From: an uncultured bacterium
GTDB lineage: Bacteria > Oederibacteriota > PGYV01 > Palsa-1178
Length of the DNA: 64,000 nucleotides
Reading direction: 5' to 3'
NCBI GenBank assembly: GCA_937889595.1
Contig: CALAOR010000078.1
Span: forward strand, 124,001 to 188,000
The notes under the pieces were generated by a model. It saw nothing but the letters and a program-made list of their open reading frames with translations, was not told where the DNA came from and ran no database searches. Position 1 is the stretch's first letter; every line of letters begins with the position of its first letter. Below are positions 1-8,937 of this stretch, piece by piece. Both the position numbers and the translations under genes were made by a program.

Positions 1-2625
1 GGTGACAGGCGTGAGCTGGAATATTTTTGCGGACACGACCGCCTGGTTTGAAACAACAACAGATTGGGCCAGCGTCGCGTCGGCTGACGCGACGTTGTTT
101 ATAATATCATTTTTCTCCAGGGTGTTCTTTACAGTACCCGTAAAGGAAAGGTCCCCTGAACCGCCTATGCCCACGGGCGGCAGGGCCCAGTTGATCAGGC
201 CGGTGGCAGAAGTATAAACCCCGGGCGCAGAAATATTCAATACATTTTCAATCTGCGCAGGCACTGTATCCCATACATTAAAGTTCGTAAGCGCGACCAA
301 CCCGGTATTTGCGTAGTGGATGGTATATGTGATAGTATCCCCCTTGCCCGCGCTTGCCGGAGCAGCTGTCTTTGTAAGCTCAAACTTCGGGATTATGGGG
401 GTATTACTAGGCGTTGCCGAAGGTGTCACTGTGCGTGTGTATGTCGGCGTATATGTAGGCGTATATGTCTTTGTGGCAGTGGGGGTCGCTGTATAAGTGT
501 ACGTCGGGGTATATGTCTTTGTGGCAGTGGGGGTCGCTGTATAAGTAAACGTCGGGGTATATGTCTTTGTGCTGGAAGGCGTCGCTGAAGGCGTATAAGA
601 CGGCGTATAACTCGACGTCGGGGTATATGTCTTTGTGCTGGAAGGCGTCGCTGAAGGCGTATAAGTCGGCGTATAACTCTGCGTGGGAGTATATGTTTTT
701 GTGCTCGACGGGGTCGCAGTATAGGTGAACGTAGGCGTAAAAGTCGGCGTGTCTGTAAGGGTTTCCGGGCAGAAGGTCACATTGATGGTCACGGCGTTTG
801 AGTCAATCGGCGGGGACGGCTCCCTGGTGTCATAAGAAAATTTGTTTATTGCCAATCCGCAGTAATTCACCATTCCGGTCCATGTAAGACTGTACGCGGT
901 ATCTGTCAAGGACGTGTACATATTCCATTTGACCATTCCTCCGGCAAAAACAGCCGGCCCATGCGTGGAATCCGCGGCTGTTCCTGTAATATAGGTTATT
1001 ATAGCGGGGACAGTGTCATAAACAACCGGGTTTGTGGGGTTTGATTTGATTATTTTCAGGTTGTCATAGTAATTAAAATTATCAGGGTGCCCCTGGAAAC
1101 CAACATAACCACACCCCGGTATGGATGCTGAACTGTCTGTATAATCAATGTACCATACTGCCGGTTCCGGTGTTCCCCGTACCCAGGCTCTGGCTTGTAT
1201 CCTTACAGCCCCGTTGCCGGCGTCTGTAACAAATATTTTTATTGTATACCATATATTTGAAGCCACGCTAAAACCTGCAGGATTAAGCCCTGACAACAGT
1301 AAGTATGGAGCGGCTTTTTGAAGATAAATGTCTCCCGGTGTATGGTCGGAAGAAATTCCAACGCCATATGCAAATGCCGGACCGTCAGCCAGGCCGTTAT
1401 CCCTGAATGAAATTAAGCTGTCCTTGAGCCCGTTGCCTTCTATATATACATCTCCCTCTATCTGCCCAAAACAAAAATCAGTTGACGGTGTTTTCAAATA
1501 ACGCGGATAACTAAGGTTTCCCTGCCGCGGTGAGTATAAATAACCGTCATTTACCGGCCCCGCATGAGACCATGTCCCTGGATTTCCCGTCCCTCCGCCG
1601 CTTACCCCGAAAAATCCTGAAACATTCGAGTCAAAAGTATCATATGATGAAAATCCCCAACCGCCTGAATGGAAATCGACCCAGTATGTGACTGTATTGC
1701 CTATTGCCGCGATTGTTGTTGACTCGCTTTTTACAAGCGTGAACGGCTGTGTTGTAGTAACTGTCGCGTCATTACTGCTGCCGCCAGCCGGGATTTCGGT
1801 CAAAGTCCAGCTGGCCGTGTTATCAATGATTGTTGCGTTAGGAGCACCGCTGTTAACCCGGACTATAAACCATACTTTGTCAATGATGCGGGTTGTCGCA
1901 CTGCCCAACGTCCAGGTCATAGTGGACCCTGCTGTGGTCCCTGTATTGGTCCCAACCCCGCTTGCTGCCCCGCTCTGGGTTATCAAAGTGCAGTTGGGCG
2001 GTACCGTATCTGTAATAACAAGATTGCTCGCGTTCACAAAATTATAGTCAATAGTATACAGGACAAGATTGCCCGGTGAAACAGGCGATACTTCAGCTGT
2101 CTTTGTTATACTACAGGCCGTAGGCGGCAAAGGCAGTGAAAACGCAAGGGAAGCCTGCGAAGCAATATTGCTTGGGTCGGTGGAATAAGCCCTGCCTGCA
2201 ATTACAACATAAAAATTCCCGCCATCTGTAAGCGTGTTCGGTATGTGTATGTTCCATGTGACAGTATCGCAATGGGCAACACCCTGTTGATCACTCATGC
2301 GATATCCGCCTGCCACTGTTGGGCTTCCGTCGCCCGTGCCTCCGACATCTATACTGTTTTCAATCACCTTAAAAGTCTGGCCAGCAGTGCTGTTTGGCTG
2401 GATAACAGGGGATGTTGATATGGCCAGCATCAGATTGCTTAAATCATTGGCCGCAAGGCAATAACTGAACTGTATGGCAACCAGATCGCCGGGATTCGGA
2501 TTTGGAGGCGTCATGCTGATTACGTTCATGTTGGTTAATTCCGCGAACGCAAAATTAAAAAAAGATAAAATTACCAGTACAAAAAAAATAATTTTAAATT
2601 TTAGCGCGCCTTTGACTTTTTTCAT
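1..2625 (-). CDS. Giant DUF11-repeat surface protein, amino-terminal part (3' end outside window)
   Basis: The minus strand is open from an ATG at 2625 to the left edge (875 codons, no stop), so the carboxy-terminus is missing. An AGGAAGG ribosome site lies at about 2633-2639. A signal peptide of about 29 residues ends AFA before ELTN. DUF11-type beta-sandwich repeats are visible at about residues 167-280 and 520-610, and from 735 to the edge; the last begins KTAAPASAGKGDTITYTI. Between the first two is a LamG/concanavalin-like region (about 320-520). Residues 615-732 are a low-complexity Thr/Pro/Tyr/Ser linker with units such as TYTPT and ATPSSTK. DUF11 domains are known from cell-surface proteins of uncertain function, so a surface or adhesive role is inferred. 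The linker style is shared with the proteins at 34020 and 59118. Confidence 0.85.
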   Translation of the reverse strand, partial: MKKVKGALKFKIIFFVLVILSFFNFAFAELTNMNVISMTPPNPNPGDLVAIQFSYCLAANDLSNLMLAISTSPVIQPNSTAGQTFKVIENSIDVGGTGDGSPTVAGGYRMSDQQGVAHCDTVTWNIHIPNTLTDGGNFYVVIAGRAYSTDPSNIASQASLAFSLPLPPTACSITKTAEVSPVSPGNLVLYTIDYNFVNASNLVITDTVPPNCTLITQSGAASGVGTNTGTTAGSTMTWTLGSATTRIIDKVWFIVRVNSGAPNATIIDNTASWTLTEIPAGGSSNDATVTTTQPFTLVKSESTTIAAIGNTVTYWVDFHSGGWGFSSYDTFDSNVSGFFGVSGGGTGNPGTWSHAGPVNDGYLYSPRQGNLSYPRYLKTPSTDFCFGQIEGDVYIEGNGLKDSLISFRDNGLADGPAFAYGVGISSDHTPGDIYLQKAAPYLLLSGLNPAGFSVASNIWYTIKIFVTDAGNGAVRIQARAWVRGTPEPAVWYIDYTDSSASIPGCGYVGFQGHPDNFNYYDNLKIIKSNPTNPVVYDTVPAIITYITGTAADSTHGPAVFAGGMVKWNMYTSLTDTAYSLTWTGMVNYCGLAINKFSYDTREPSPPIDSNAVTINVTFCPETLTDTPTFTPTFTYTATPSSTKTYTPTQSYTPTYTPSATPSSTKTYTPTSSYTPSYTPSATPSSTKTYTPTFTYTATPTATKTYTPTYTYTATPTATKTYTPTYTPTYTRTVTPSATPSNTPIIPKFELTKTAAPASAGKGDTITYTIHYANTGLVALTNFNVWDTVPAQIENVLNISAPGVYTSATGLINWALPPVGIGGSGDLSFTGTVKNTLEKNDIINNVASADATLAQSVVVSNQAVVSAKIFQLTPVT
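430..780 (-). repeat. Degenerate 48-nt and 66-nt tandem repeats coding a Thr/Pro linker
   Basis: Within the DUF11 protein gene, two unit sizes alternate: a 48-nt unit (16 residues, around TKTYTPT) and a 66-nt unit (22 residues). Both keep the reading frame. Neighbouring units are nearly identical, so the number of units could change by slippage or recombination without breaking the protein. Confidence 0.75.
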
Positions 2626-2793
2626 ACCAATCCCTTCCTAAATGTATATAAGTATAGTATGCCTAATTATAGTAGATTTTTTGTCAATTATCAAGCGGGA
2701 AGTATAATATTTTTTACATTTTTTGCCCGTAACTACGACGTTCAAATACGCTATTTAACCAATATTATGCTATAATATCATCACGAGGTGAAT

Positions 2794-3696
2794 ATGCGCG
2801 ATAAAATATTATTATTAATGCTTTTCCTCTCCGTCTTATCCTGCGTTTATTTTTATTTCCGCAGCCCCAAAGTTTTCCTGCTTTTTTTCAGGACCATGCG
2901 GCTTTCTAGGCATATTTATTACTCCGTCATATTCACGGGCGGGTATCTGCTCGGGGTTAAGATTTCCGGCTTCGGGTTCGGGGTCGTATATTTTATCTCG
3001 GGACTGCTCCTTATTAACATCCTGTTTGCGGCAAGCCTTGTTGTCAATAATATTTACGACAAACAGATCGACGCTTTAAATTCGAAGGATAACATATTAA
3101 ATTCCCGCGGTTTTACCCTTGGCAGGTATTACATGTTTTTTTATGCCCTGCTGGGGCTGTCTTTGCCGCTGTCTTTTGCCGTGTCCCTGAAAGTTTTTTT
3201 CATAACAGCGCTCATACATTTTTTTTCATGGACATACTCATGCCCTCCCCTGCGTTTAAAAAAAGTTTTCCTTGTAAATACGCTTCTCATTGCAATATCC
3301 ACACTCCTTGCCATGCTTCTCGGGTTTGCGGCATCAGCGGATTCCATCCGGCTTTTTCCGGCCGGCCTCGCGCTTGCGGTCATTGCCGTGCTTTTTCTTT
3401 TTTTCAACACCCCGGACGTGAATGATTATAAAGGGGACAAAAAACACGGGGTTAAAACCATGGTAACAGTGTTTGGCCAGGCAAAGGGCAGGCTGATAAC
3501 GGCCGTATCAGCCTTTGCCGGTTATCTGCTTGTGCCCATACTGCTGAACGCCTACGGCCTTTTGATACCCTCGGCAATAATCGGCGCCGTAACGTACATG
3601 CTTATAAACATGAAAACAAGGAAAATAAACGAGACTTTGATATTTGCGCTGTTTTTCGCGTACGCAGCCGCGTTCGCGTTCATAAACCCGGTATAA
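2794..3696 (+). CDS. UbiA-family prenyltransferase
   Basis: This is an integral membrane protein of 300 residues with about eight to nine hydrophobic segments. Both Asp-rich motifs of the UbiA superfamily are present: NNIYDKQID at residues 85-93 and DVNDYKGD at 208-215. The conserved loop YSCPPLRLK (about 148-156) also fits. Family members transfer a polyprenyl or similar lipid tail to an aromatic or other acceptor in the cytoplasmic membrane (quinones, hemes, chlorophylls, ether lipids). The substrate cannot be read from the sequence, and no quinone genes are nearby. The ATG at 2794 is preferred to the in-frame GTG at 2788, because GAGG (2785-2788) then lies at normal ribosome-site distance. 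A TATAAT box lies at 2771-2776. Confidence 0.88.
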   Translation: MRDKILLLMLFLSVLSCVYFYFRSPKVFLLFFRTMRLSRHIYYSVIFTGGYLLGVKISGFGFGVVYFISGLLLINILFAASLVVNNIYDKQIDALNSKDNILNSRGFTLGRYYMFFYALLGLSLPLSFAVSLKVFFITALIHFFSWTYSCPPLRLKKVFLVNTLLIAISTLLAMLLGFAASADSIRLFPAGLALAVIAVLFLFFNTPDVNDYKGDKKHGVKTMVTVFGQAKGRLITAVSAFAGYLLVPILLNAYGLLIPSAIIGAVTYMLINMKTRKINETLIFALFFAYAAAFAFINPV

Positions 3697-3727
3697 TTAC
3701 CGAAATGACAACCGGCAACTAATTGAA

Positions 3728-3756
3728 TTTACTTATACCCAAAAACATATTATAAT
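3728..3756 (+). promoter_or_regulatory. Probable sigma70-type promoter of the lgt-family gene
   Basis: TTTACT (3728-3733), a 17-bp spacer and a perfect TATAAT (3751-3756). Transcription would start only about 10 nt before the ATG at 3774, almost on top of the AAGGAGG ribosome site (3763-3769), giving a very short leader. Confidence 0.45.
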
Positions 3757-3773
3757 GTACTTAAGGAGGCGCT

Positions 3774-4541
3774 ATGTACCCTATACTTTTTGACTTTGCT
3801 AATATTACGGTTAAAACATACCACGTCATGATGTTTCTCGGCATCATCGCCGGCTTTATAACCCTGCATTTTAACCTTCGTAAAACCAACGCCAAAAATT
3901 ACAAAAACACATTGTTATTCGCCGCGCTTATCTTCATCCCTTTTATCTTCGCCGCGAGAGCCGGGTATCTGCTGGAATGCATGATCGCCAAAAGACCATT
4001 CTGTGTGTCCGGCGCCTGGTACGATATAGTAGGGCCTGTTTCCCTCTGGTGGGGGCTTGTGTTTGCCGTGCTCTGCGCTTTTCCTGTCGCGCGCCTGCTT
4101 AAAACCGATGTCTGGGATACAGCGGATGTTTTTTCTCCTTCCATCGCGATCGGCGGGGTTTTCATACGTATCGGGTGTTTTTTTAACGGCTGTTGTTTTG
4201 GGACTGTCTGCCCGGATGCTTTCCCTTTTGCTGTCGTGTTCCCCATCGTGCCTTATGACCCCTCTGCCGAGGTGTTCCGCTATCCTGTGCAGCTTTATTC
4301 CTCCCTTGCATGGCTGTTTATCTTTATCGTCCTTATGCTGCGCGAAAAAAAAAGGTTTTTTAAAGGCGAGATTATCCTGGACATGGCCTTTTTATTTTCA
4401 TTTTTAAATTTTTTCATTGAATTTTACAGGTATCATATTGTAAAATCAATGTTTTCAATATCCCAGATATTCAGTATTATGATAATGATAATTAGTCTTT
4501 TCTTATATTACTATTTCTTAAAAAAGCATACAAAACATTAA
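3774..4541 (+). CDS. lgt: Lgt-family prolipoprotein diacylglyceryl transferase (divergent)
   Basis: This 255-residue multi-pass membrane protein has the family signature region RIGCFFNGCCFG (residues 132-143) and a later FFIEFYR (213-219). Lgt moves diacylglycerol from phosphatidylglycerol to the lipobox Cys of prolipoproteins, and this window encodes several lipoproteins. The Arg and Asn of the signature are kept. However, the segment that in E. coli Lgt carries the essential His103 reads SLWWG here, and the usual GNxxNGE is replaced by GCFFNGCC. The Cys-rich form occurs in a less characterised branch of the family, so this could be a paralogue with another lipid-transfer role. AAGGAGG at 3763-3769 supports the start. 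Confidence 0.8.
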   Translation: MYPILFDFANITVKTYHVMMFLGIIAGFITLHFNLRKTNAKNYKNTLLFAALIFIPFIFAARAGYLLECMIAKRPFCVSGAWYDIVGPVSLWWGLVFAVLCAFPVARLLKTDVWDTADVFSPSIAIGGVFIRIGCFFNGCCFGTVCPDAFPFAVVFPIVPYDPSAEVFRYPVQLYSSLAWLFIFIVLMLREKKRFFKGEIILDMAFLFSFLNFFIEFYRYHIVKSMFSISQIFSIMIMIISLFLYYYFLKKHTKH

Positions 4542-4637
4542 ATGGCAGACTCTGACAAAATAATTGACATAAGTGCTATTTGTGGGTATAATTAATACGA
4601 GAGATTGGTTGCAGTATGTATGAAAGGCGTGATAAGA

Positions 4638-6725
4638 ATGAAAATATTTAAAAAATCTTCAGGTATGACATTTATAGAAGTTATGCTGACTTCGGCTGCT
4701 GTTACCATATTGATGCTTGCGTCATTATCTTTAATCAGCCATATATATAAGGGATCGGCAACATTAAGCCTTAAAACCGTATCGTTTAACCTGGCTGCGG
4801 AACAGGTTGAGTACTTAAAACACAATGGTTTCAGCGGGTTGGTGATTACACCGGATAGCTGCATTAACGACTTTTACAGCCCTGATATAACTGCCCTGGG
4901 TGCCTGCACACAAAACACTTATCCGGTTGAAACTGTAGTACAGCAAAACCATAATTACTTGGTTTATAAAATAGTAATGTACGCCCAGGAGGATCCTGGT
5001 ACCGGCAACCTGATGGCCATAAAACAAGGCGCTCTCGCCGGCGGAACATCTCATGTCAAAATGATGAAGGTTGTTGTTGCCTATACCGAGGGCTCTATGG
5101 CAAAGCAGAGCGTAATGACAGGCGTGCTTAGTGATAAATCCGTCACGATGTCCGGCATAAAAGTTACAGGCAGGGTGGCGGACAAGGTTACTCCCACCAA
5201 AGGCCTGGGGCCATCCCATGGCACAGTTGTCTATGTCCAGGGACATCCGGAATATACAACAACAGATATTGACAACACCACGGGGCTTTATAACATCTAT
5301 AATGTCCTCCCCGGCTCATATATTATTACCGCCACAATTGGCGACGGCACGTACACAAACGGGAGTTTTGCAGGCAATCCTCTTGTTGTTTCCTCGACAT
5401 CCGGCGATATTCCAAGCGTTGATATACTGTGTAACACCGTGACATCTGCCTGCATAAAAGGTTTTGTAACCTATAATGCCTGCGTCCCTATAGCTAATGC
5501 GACCCCGGAAGGAAACGTGATGATATTGGCAAGCGACGGCCAGTCATCCATGACCACGTCAAATACGTCGCTTGGCACAAATTTTCTTATTACAAACGTT
5601 AATGCCGGCCCCTCGGTCGCAGGTCAGACCATAACCATAAGTTTTTTCCAGTCAGCGCCGGGCGTCCCCGGCGCATTTACATGGGTAGGCACGGTCAATA
5701 AATCGCAAACTTGTAGTACACCTTTAAATATCGGATGCGTACAGCTTGTGGCTGGAACGGCAAAAACCGGAATAGCAATATTTAAGACCCTGAGCGCGAT
5801 TGACAGAGTATCGGTCATCAGCGGGGTAACCATAAACCTTGACCAGAAAAACGCGCCTCTGCCCATACCCACGCCTTATTCCGGCGTTACAAACGGCACC
5901 GGTGACCTGACATTTGCAAGTATTATCCCCCTTACCTACGGCTTAACCCCTACTGCCTCCAATTATATCATTGAAGGCGCGCCTTTGCCTGACTTGACTA
6001 TTTTTACCGGAGCTAACCCTGTGAAAAAAATATACCTTTATCCGACGGGCAGTATAAGCGGGATCATAAGGGACTCTATCACAACCAATCCCATTCCAAA
6101 CATAGCAGTAAGGGTAATCAGTAATTCAGGCGCCGGGTCTATCGTATCCGAGTCGTTCACCGACATCACGGGGGCTTATCTGGCGCAAAAAATCCCGGTT
6201 GGGACCGATTATATGGTAAAAGCGTCTTTGGACGGCACTATTTACACGCCTGCTGTCCCGGCCGACGGAAATATTAACCCTGTAATTGTTACCCAGGGCG
6301 TAACCACCCCCAATGAGAATTTCACCCTTGCGGTCGCTTACAAGACAATTACCGGCACTGTATCCATGCCGAACTGCAACAACGAAAGTGTGCTCATAAT
6401 AGCGGCGCCTTCATCAAACACCCAGACCCCCCAGTCTTTTGTCTTAACAGCCACAGGCGACTTTTACAACCAACAGGATAACTTTGTGCGTATAAAATAC
6501 CCCTATTTTGGCACCATCACAAGGAGCAACGGCGCCTCAGCGGGTTTTTTCACCATTAGCGTACCATCGACCCAGAATGTCAACATTTATGCCTATTACA
6601 ACTATGTTTCACTTACCGGCGACCCGAAAAATCCGACAAGGGCATACTTAAAGTACTTTAATACCACATCAAATGTTTCTCCAGGTTCGACAATAACCAT
6701 AAACGGAAGCTGGACAGCTTATTAG
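4638..6725 (+). CDS. Prepilin-like protein with carboxypeptidase-regulatory-type repeats
   Basis: The amino-terminus (MKIFKKSSG then MTFIEVMLTSAAV) is a class III prepilin signal: a basic leader, Gly before the cleavage site, and Glu at mature position 5 followed by a hydrophobic helix. The ATG at 4638 is preferred to the upstream in-frame ATG codons because it gives a normal short prepilin leader, with AAGGCG about ten bases before it. At about 695 residues this is far longer than normal pilins. After the helix come beta-rich modules resembling carboxypeptidase-regulatory-like domains; the clearest starts SGIIRDSITTNPIPNIAV at about residue 480, and another starts ITGTVSMPN at about 580. It would sit at the tip of, or decorate, a type IV pilus or type II secretion pseudopilus. 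It heads an apparent four-gene operon. Confidence 0.8.
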   Translation: MKIFKKSSGMTFIEVMLTSAAVTILMLASLSLISHIYKGSATLSLKTVSFNLAAEQVEYLKHNGFSGLVITPDSCINDFYSPDITALGACTQNTYPVETVVQQNHNYLVYKIVMYAQEDPGTGNLMAIKQGALAGGTSHVKMMKVVVAYTEGSMAKQSVMTGVLSDKSVTMSGIKVTGRVADKVTPTKGLGPSHGTVVYVQGHPEYTTTDIDNTTGLYNIYNVLPGSYIITATIGDGTYTNGSFAGNPLVVSSTSGDIPSVDILCNTVTSACIKGFVTYNACVPIANATPEGNVMILASDGQSSMTTSNTSLGTNFLITNVNAGPSVAGQTITISFFQSAPGVPGAFTWVGTVNKSQTCSTPLNIGCVQLVAGTAKTGIAIFKTLSAIDRVSVISGVTINLDQKNAPLPIPTPYSGVTNGTGDLTFASIIPLTYGLTPTASNYIIEGAPLPDLTIFTGANPVKKIYLYPTGSISGIIRDSITTNPIPNIAVRVISNSGAGSIVSESFTDITGAYLAQKIPVGTDYMVKASLDGTIYTPAVPADGNINPVIVTQGVTTPNENFTLAVAYKTITGTVSMPNCNNESVLIIAAPSSNTQTPQSFVLTATGDFYNQQDNFVRIKYPYFGTITRSNGASAGFFTISVPSTQNVNIYAYYNYVSLTGDPKNPTRAYLKYFNTTSNVSPGSTITINGSWTAY

Positions 6726-6739
6726 ACTGAAGGTGCGTC

Positions 6740-7387
6740 ATGTTTATACGGAAAAATAAAGGTTTCACATTTGTAGAGGTTATGATAGCCATGGCAATAA
6801 TGGGCCTGATGACGGTTGCCATCTTAAAATTATACACGTCCGGCATAACCATGTGGAACTCAGGCCGTGACAATCTCAGGCTTTCGACGGAAGCAAAGAT
6901 TGCCATGGCAGCGCTTACCAAGTTTGTCCAGGTGGCCAACGGGACAAGCATATGTATTTCCAGGTTTGATTCCACCGAGCCTGCGAACAGTTATATTTCA
7001 GGCACGCTGACAGACACTATTTATATCACATCAACCACCAGCGTGTGCTGCGGCGGCGGAAGCGATTACTTCACCGCAGGCAATGCCGGCGACCCGGTTC
7101 AGATTTTCCAGAAGGACCATTACCTGCTTGCGGTAAGGCCTGTCCCCATACCGGGCGCATCTTTAACCGACAATACCATAGCGCATTCCAGACCCCAATG
7201 CATCACAATATCGGCTAACCTTGATTCTTTGCAGTTTACTTATGATGATTCCACGGCGGGAAACACCATCGTAATAGGCATGAGGTTTTCATGTCTCGTA
7301 TACAAAAACAAACCGCCGATCTCCATATTCCTTAAAAAAACCGTTGTTATAAAGCACCAGAACGGCACCGGATACTATGGTAATTAA
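6740..7387 (+). CDS. Prepilin-like protein (PilW/GspJ type)
   Basis: The 215-residue protein starts MFIRKNKG then FTFVEVMIAMAIMGL, a textbook class III prepilin signal with Gly at -1, Phe at +1 and Glu at +5. It continues in a long amphipathic helix (LRLSTEAKIAMAALTKFVQ) of the kind seen in minor pseudopilins. The remainder is a beta-rich globular head. A GAAGG ribosome site lies about six bases before the ATG. It sits 14 bases behind the large prepilin gene and is read in the same direction. Assignment to PilW or GspJ is by general shape only. Confidence 0.8.
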   Translation: MFIRKNKGFTFVEVMIAMAIMGLMTVAILKLYTSGITMWNSGRDNLRLSTEAKIAMAALTKFVQVANGTSICISRFDSTEPANSYISGTLTDTIYITSTTSVCCGGGSDYFTAGNAGDPVQIFQKDHYLLAVRPVPIPGASLTDNTIAHSRPQCITISANLDSLQFTYDDSTAGNTIVIGMRFSCLVYKNKPPISIFLKKTVVIKHQNGTGYYGN

Positions 7388-7411
7388 TACGGATTTCAGG
7401 AGGATTATTTT

Positions 7412-8932
7412 ATGAAGGATAAAAGCCTTATGATGCGCGGCCTGCGCGGACAGACCTTTCCGACGGTTATTTTGATGAGCCTTATACTCGGCATACTTGG
7501 ATTTGCGCTTTTAACCCTGCTTAGGCAGGATTCCAAGACACTTGTTATATATTCAAATACCATGAAGGAACAGGAATTGGCTTCGATCGCCCTTGAGCAC
7601 GCGATTTATAAGCTGGGATCAGGCTCGGGCTGGAATCATGTTCCGCTTCCCGGCTTCCAGTACGACAAGGAGTATAACACCCCGAACGGGAATTATACGC
7701 TTGATATCATACAGGGCAATCTTTTTATGACCACGCCGGGAAACACGGCGACAAGGCAGGGCCTTGACGACTACAGGACCGTCGGCATAAAAGTTCAGGT
7801 CGGGGCCACAGGGGCCACCCGCGCCTACTATGCAGTGCTAAAAAAAGGCGGTTATGCCGGCGCACTGGTATCAAAAGGCGTGATAAACCTGCCATGCTCG
7901 GTTACCTCCATCAATAACGCTGACGTCAATATTTACTGGGGGGATATCTATTCAGCAAACCCGGCAACCGGCACCTGCCGCATACCGCAGGTTAAGGTTG
8001 GAAACGGCAATGAAAAACCGCAATACTGGCTGCCCGAATTATTTGCCAAGGCCGATGTTTATACGGCTTACAACGCAAGCGGATGCAGCGGCTCAAACTG
8101 CTCCAGTTATTCTTTTGCAGCGGTATACAGCGACATGTCTCCCACTGCGCACTGCCATCCTTACTCCGCGAACGCGCTGGCGCCCGAGGTTGACCTTGAC
8201 TTTTACAGGAACCAGGCAAAATTAAGAAATTCTTATTACGGCCCCGCGACCGTAGGCGGCAGCCCCAACCCGTATTACTGCGGGAATACCGTTGCCCTGG
8301 TAACGCAGGCAAACATGGTAAGTGTTTTTGTGAACAATTTGCAGACTAGTGATGACGTACTTTTTATAGATACGACCGACGGCAACCCTGTGGCTTCCAC
8401 AAACACATACTCAGGCGTGACTTATGTGACCGCGTCCACAATTCATATTTGGACCGACGCGACCCACCAGTACTGCACACGCGGTTCCATGTTCGTAATG
8501 GGCCCCCTGATACTGGAGGGAGATAACGCCGACAAACCGAACGCGGCCGGTTATTCAAAGGTCACAGGAGTCGCCTATCCGAACAACTATTATTACCCGC
8601 AGGGAAGCGGGGATAATTACACTTATGCCAGCGGCAACCCGACCGGCAGTTATATCAGCAATGTGAAACACTATGGCTTCCTGTATATGAACGGACAGCT
8701 CCAGATAGGCGGCTTGGCCTCGGGTAGTTCGGCCATCACCATATACGGCACCCTTTATCTGGACCAGTTCGGGTCGCTCACCGAAACCACTTCGCCGGAC
8801 GAAGGGAGCCTTTGGATTTATTTCAACAATACCGCGAACATGTTCGGATACATGGGTTCGGGGGTCAGCATACTTTCATTTAACGAGCTTACATACCTCA
8901 TTCCCACACCCATGCCTGTTTACCCATTTTAA
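7412..8932 (+). CDS. PilX/GspK-like pilus assembly protein
   Basis: The 506-residue protein has one amino-terminal hydrophobic helix (TFPTVILMSLILGILGFALL, about residues 15-34). A polar helix follows (NTMKEQELASIALEHAIYKL), as in PilX and GspK-type minor pilins. The Gly-Phe-Thr-x-x-Glu cleavage motif is degenerate (RGQTFPTVI, no Glu5), as in many GspK and PilX proteins. The large remainder is extracytoplasmic and Gly/Tyr/Asn-rich. A strong AGGAGG ribosome site precedes the ATG by about nine bases. It is third in the pilin run, 24 bases after the second prepilin gene. Confidence 0.65.
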   Translation: MKDKSLMMRGLRGQTFPTVILMSLILGILGFALLTLLRQDSKTLVIYSNTMKEQELASIALEHAIYKLGSGSGWNHVPLPGFQYDKEYNTPNGNYTLDIIQGNLFMTTPGNTATRQGLDDYRTVGIKVQVGATGATRAYYAVLKKGGYAGALVSKGVINLPCSVTSINNADVNIYWGDIYSANPATGTCRIPQVKVGNGNEKPQYWLPELFAKADVYTAYNASGCSGSNCSSYSFAAVYSDMSPTAHCHPYSANALAPEVDLDFYRNQAKLRNSYYGPATVGGSPNPYYCGNTVALVTQANMVSVFVNNLQTSDDVLFIDTTDGNPVASTNTYSGVTYVTASTIHIWTDATHQYCTRGSMFVMGPLILEGDNADKPNAAGYSKVTGVAYPNNYYYPQGSGDNYTYASGNPTGSYISNVKHYGFLYMNGQLQIGGLASGSSAITIYGTLYLDQFGSLTETTSPDEGSLWIYFNNTANMFGYMGSGVSILSFNELTYLIPTPMPVYPF

Positions 8933-8937
8933 GAAAA

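Noticed and set aside
316-588. Plus-strand 90-codon frame rich in Cys and Arg
   Set aside because: It is the antisense reading of the Thr/Pro-coding repeats in the DUF11 gene, with no ribosome site.
430-780. Repeats that might be taken for a CRISPR array
   Set aside because: Units are 48 and 66 bases, contiguous without unique spacers, and translate into a linker in frame.
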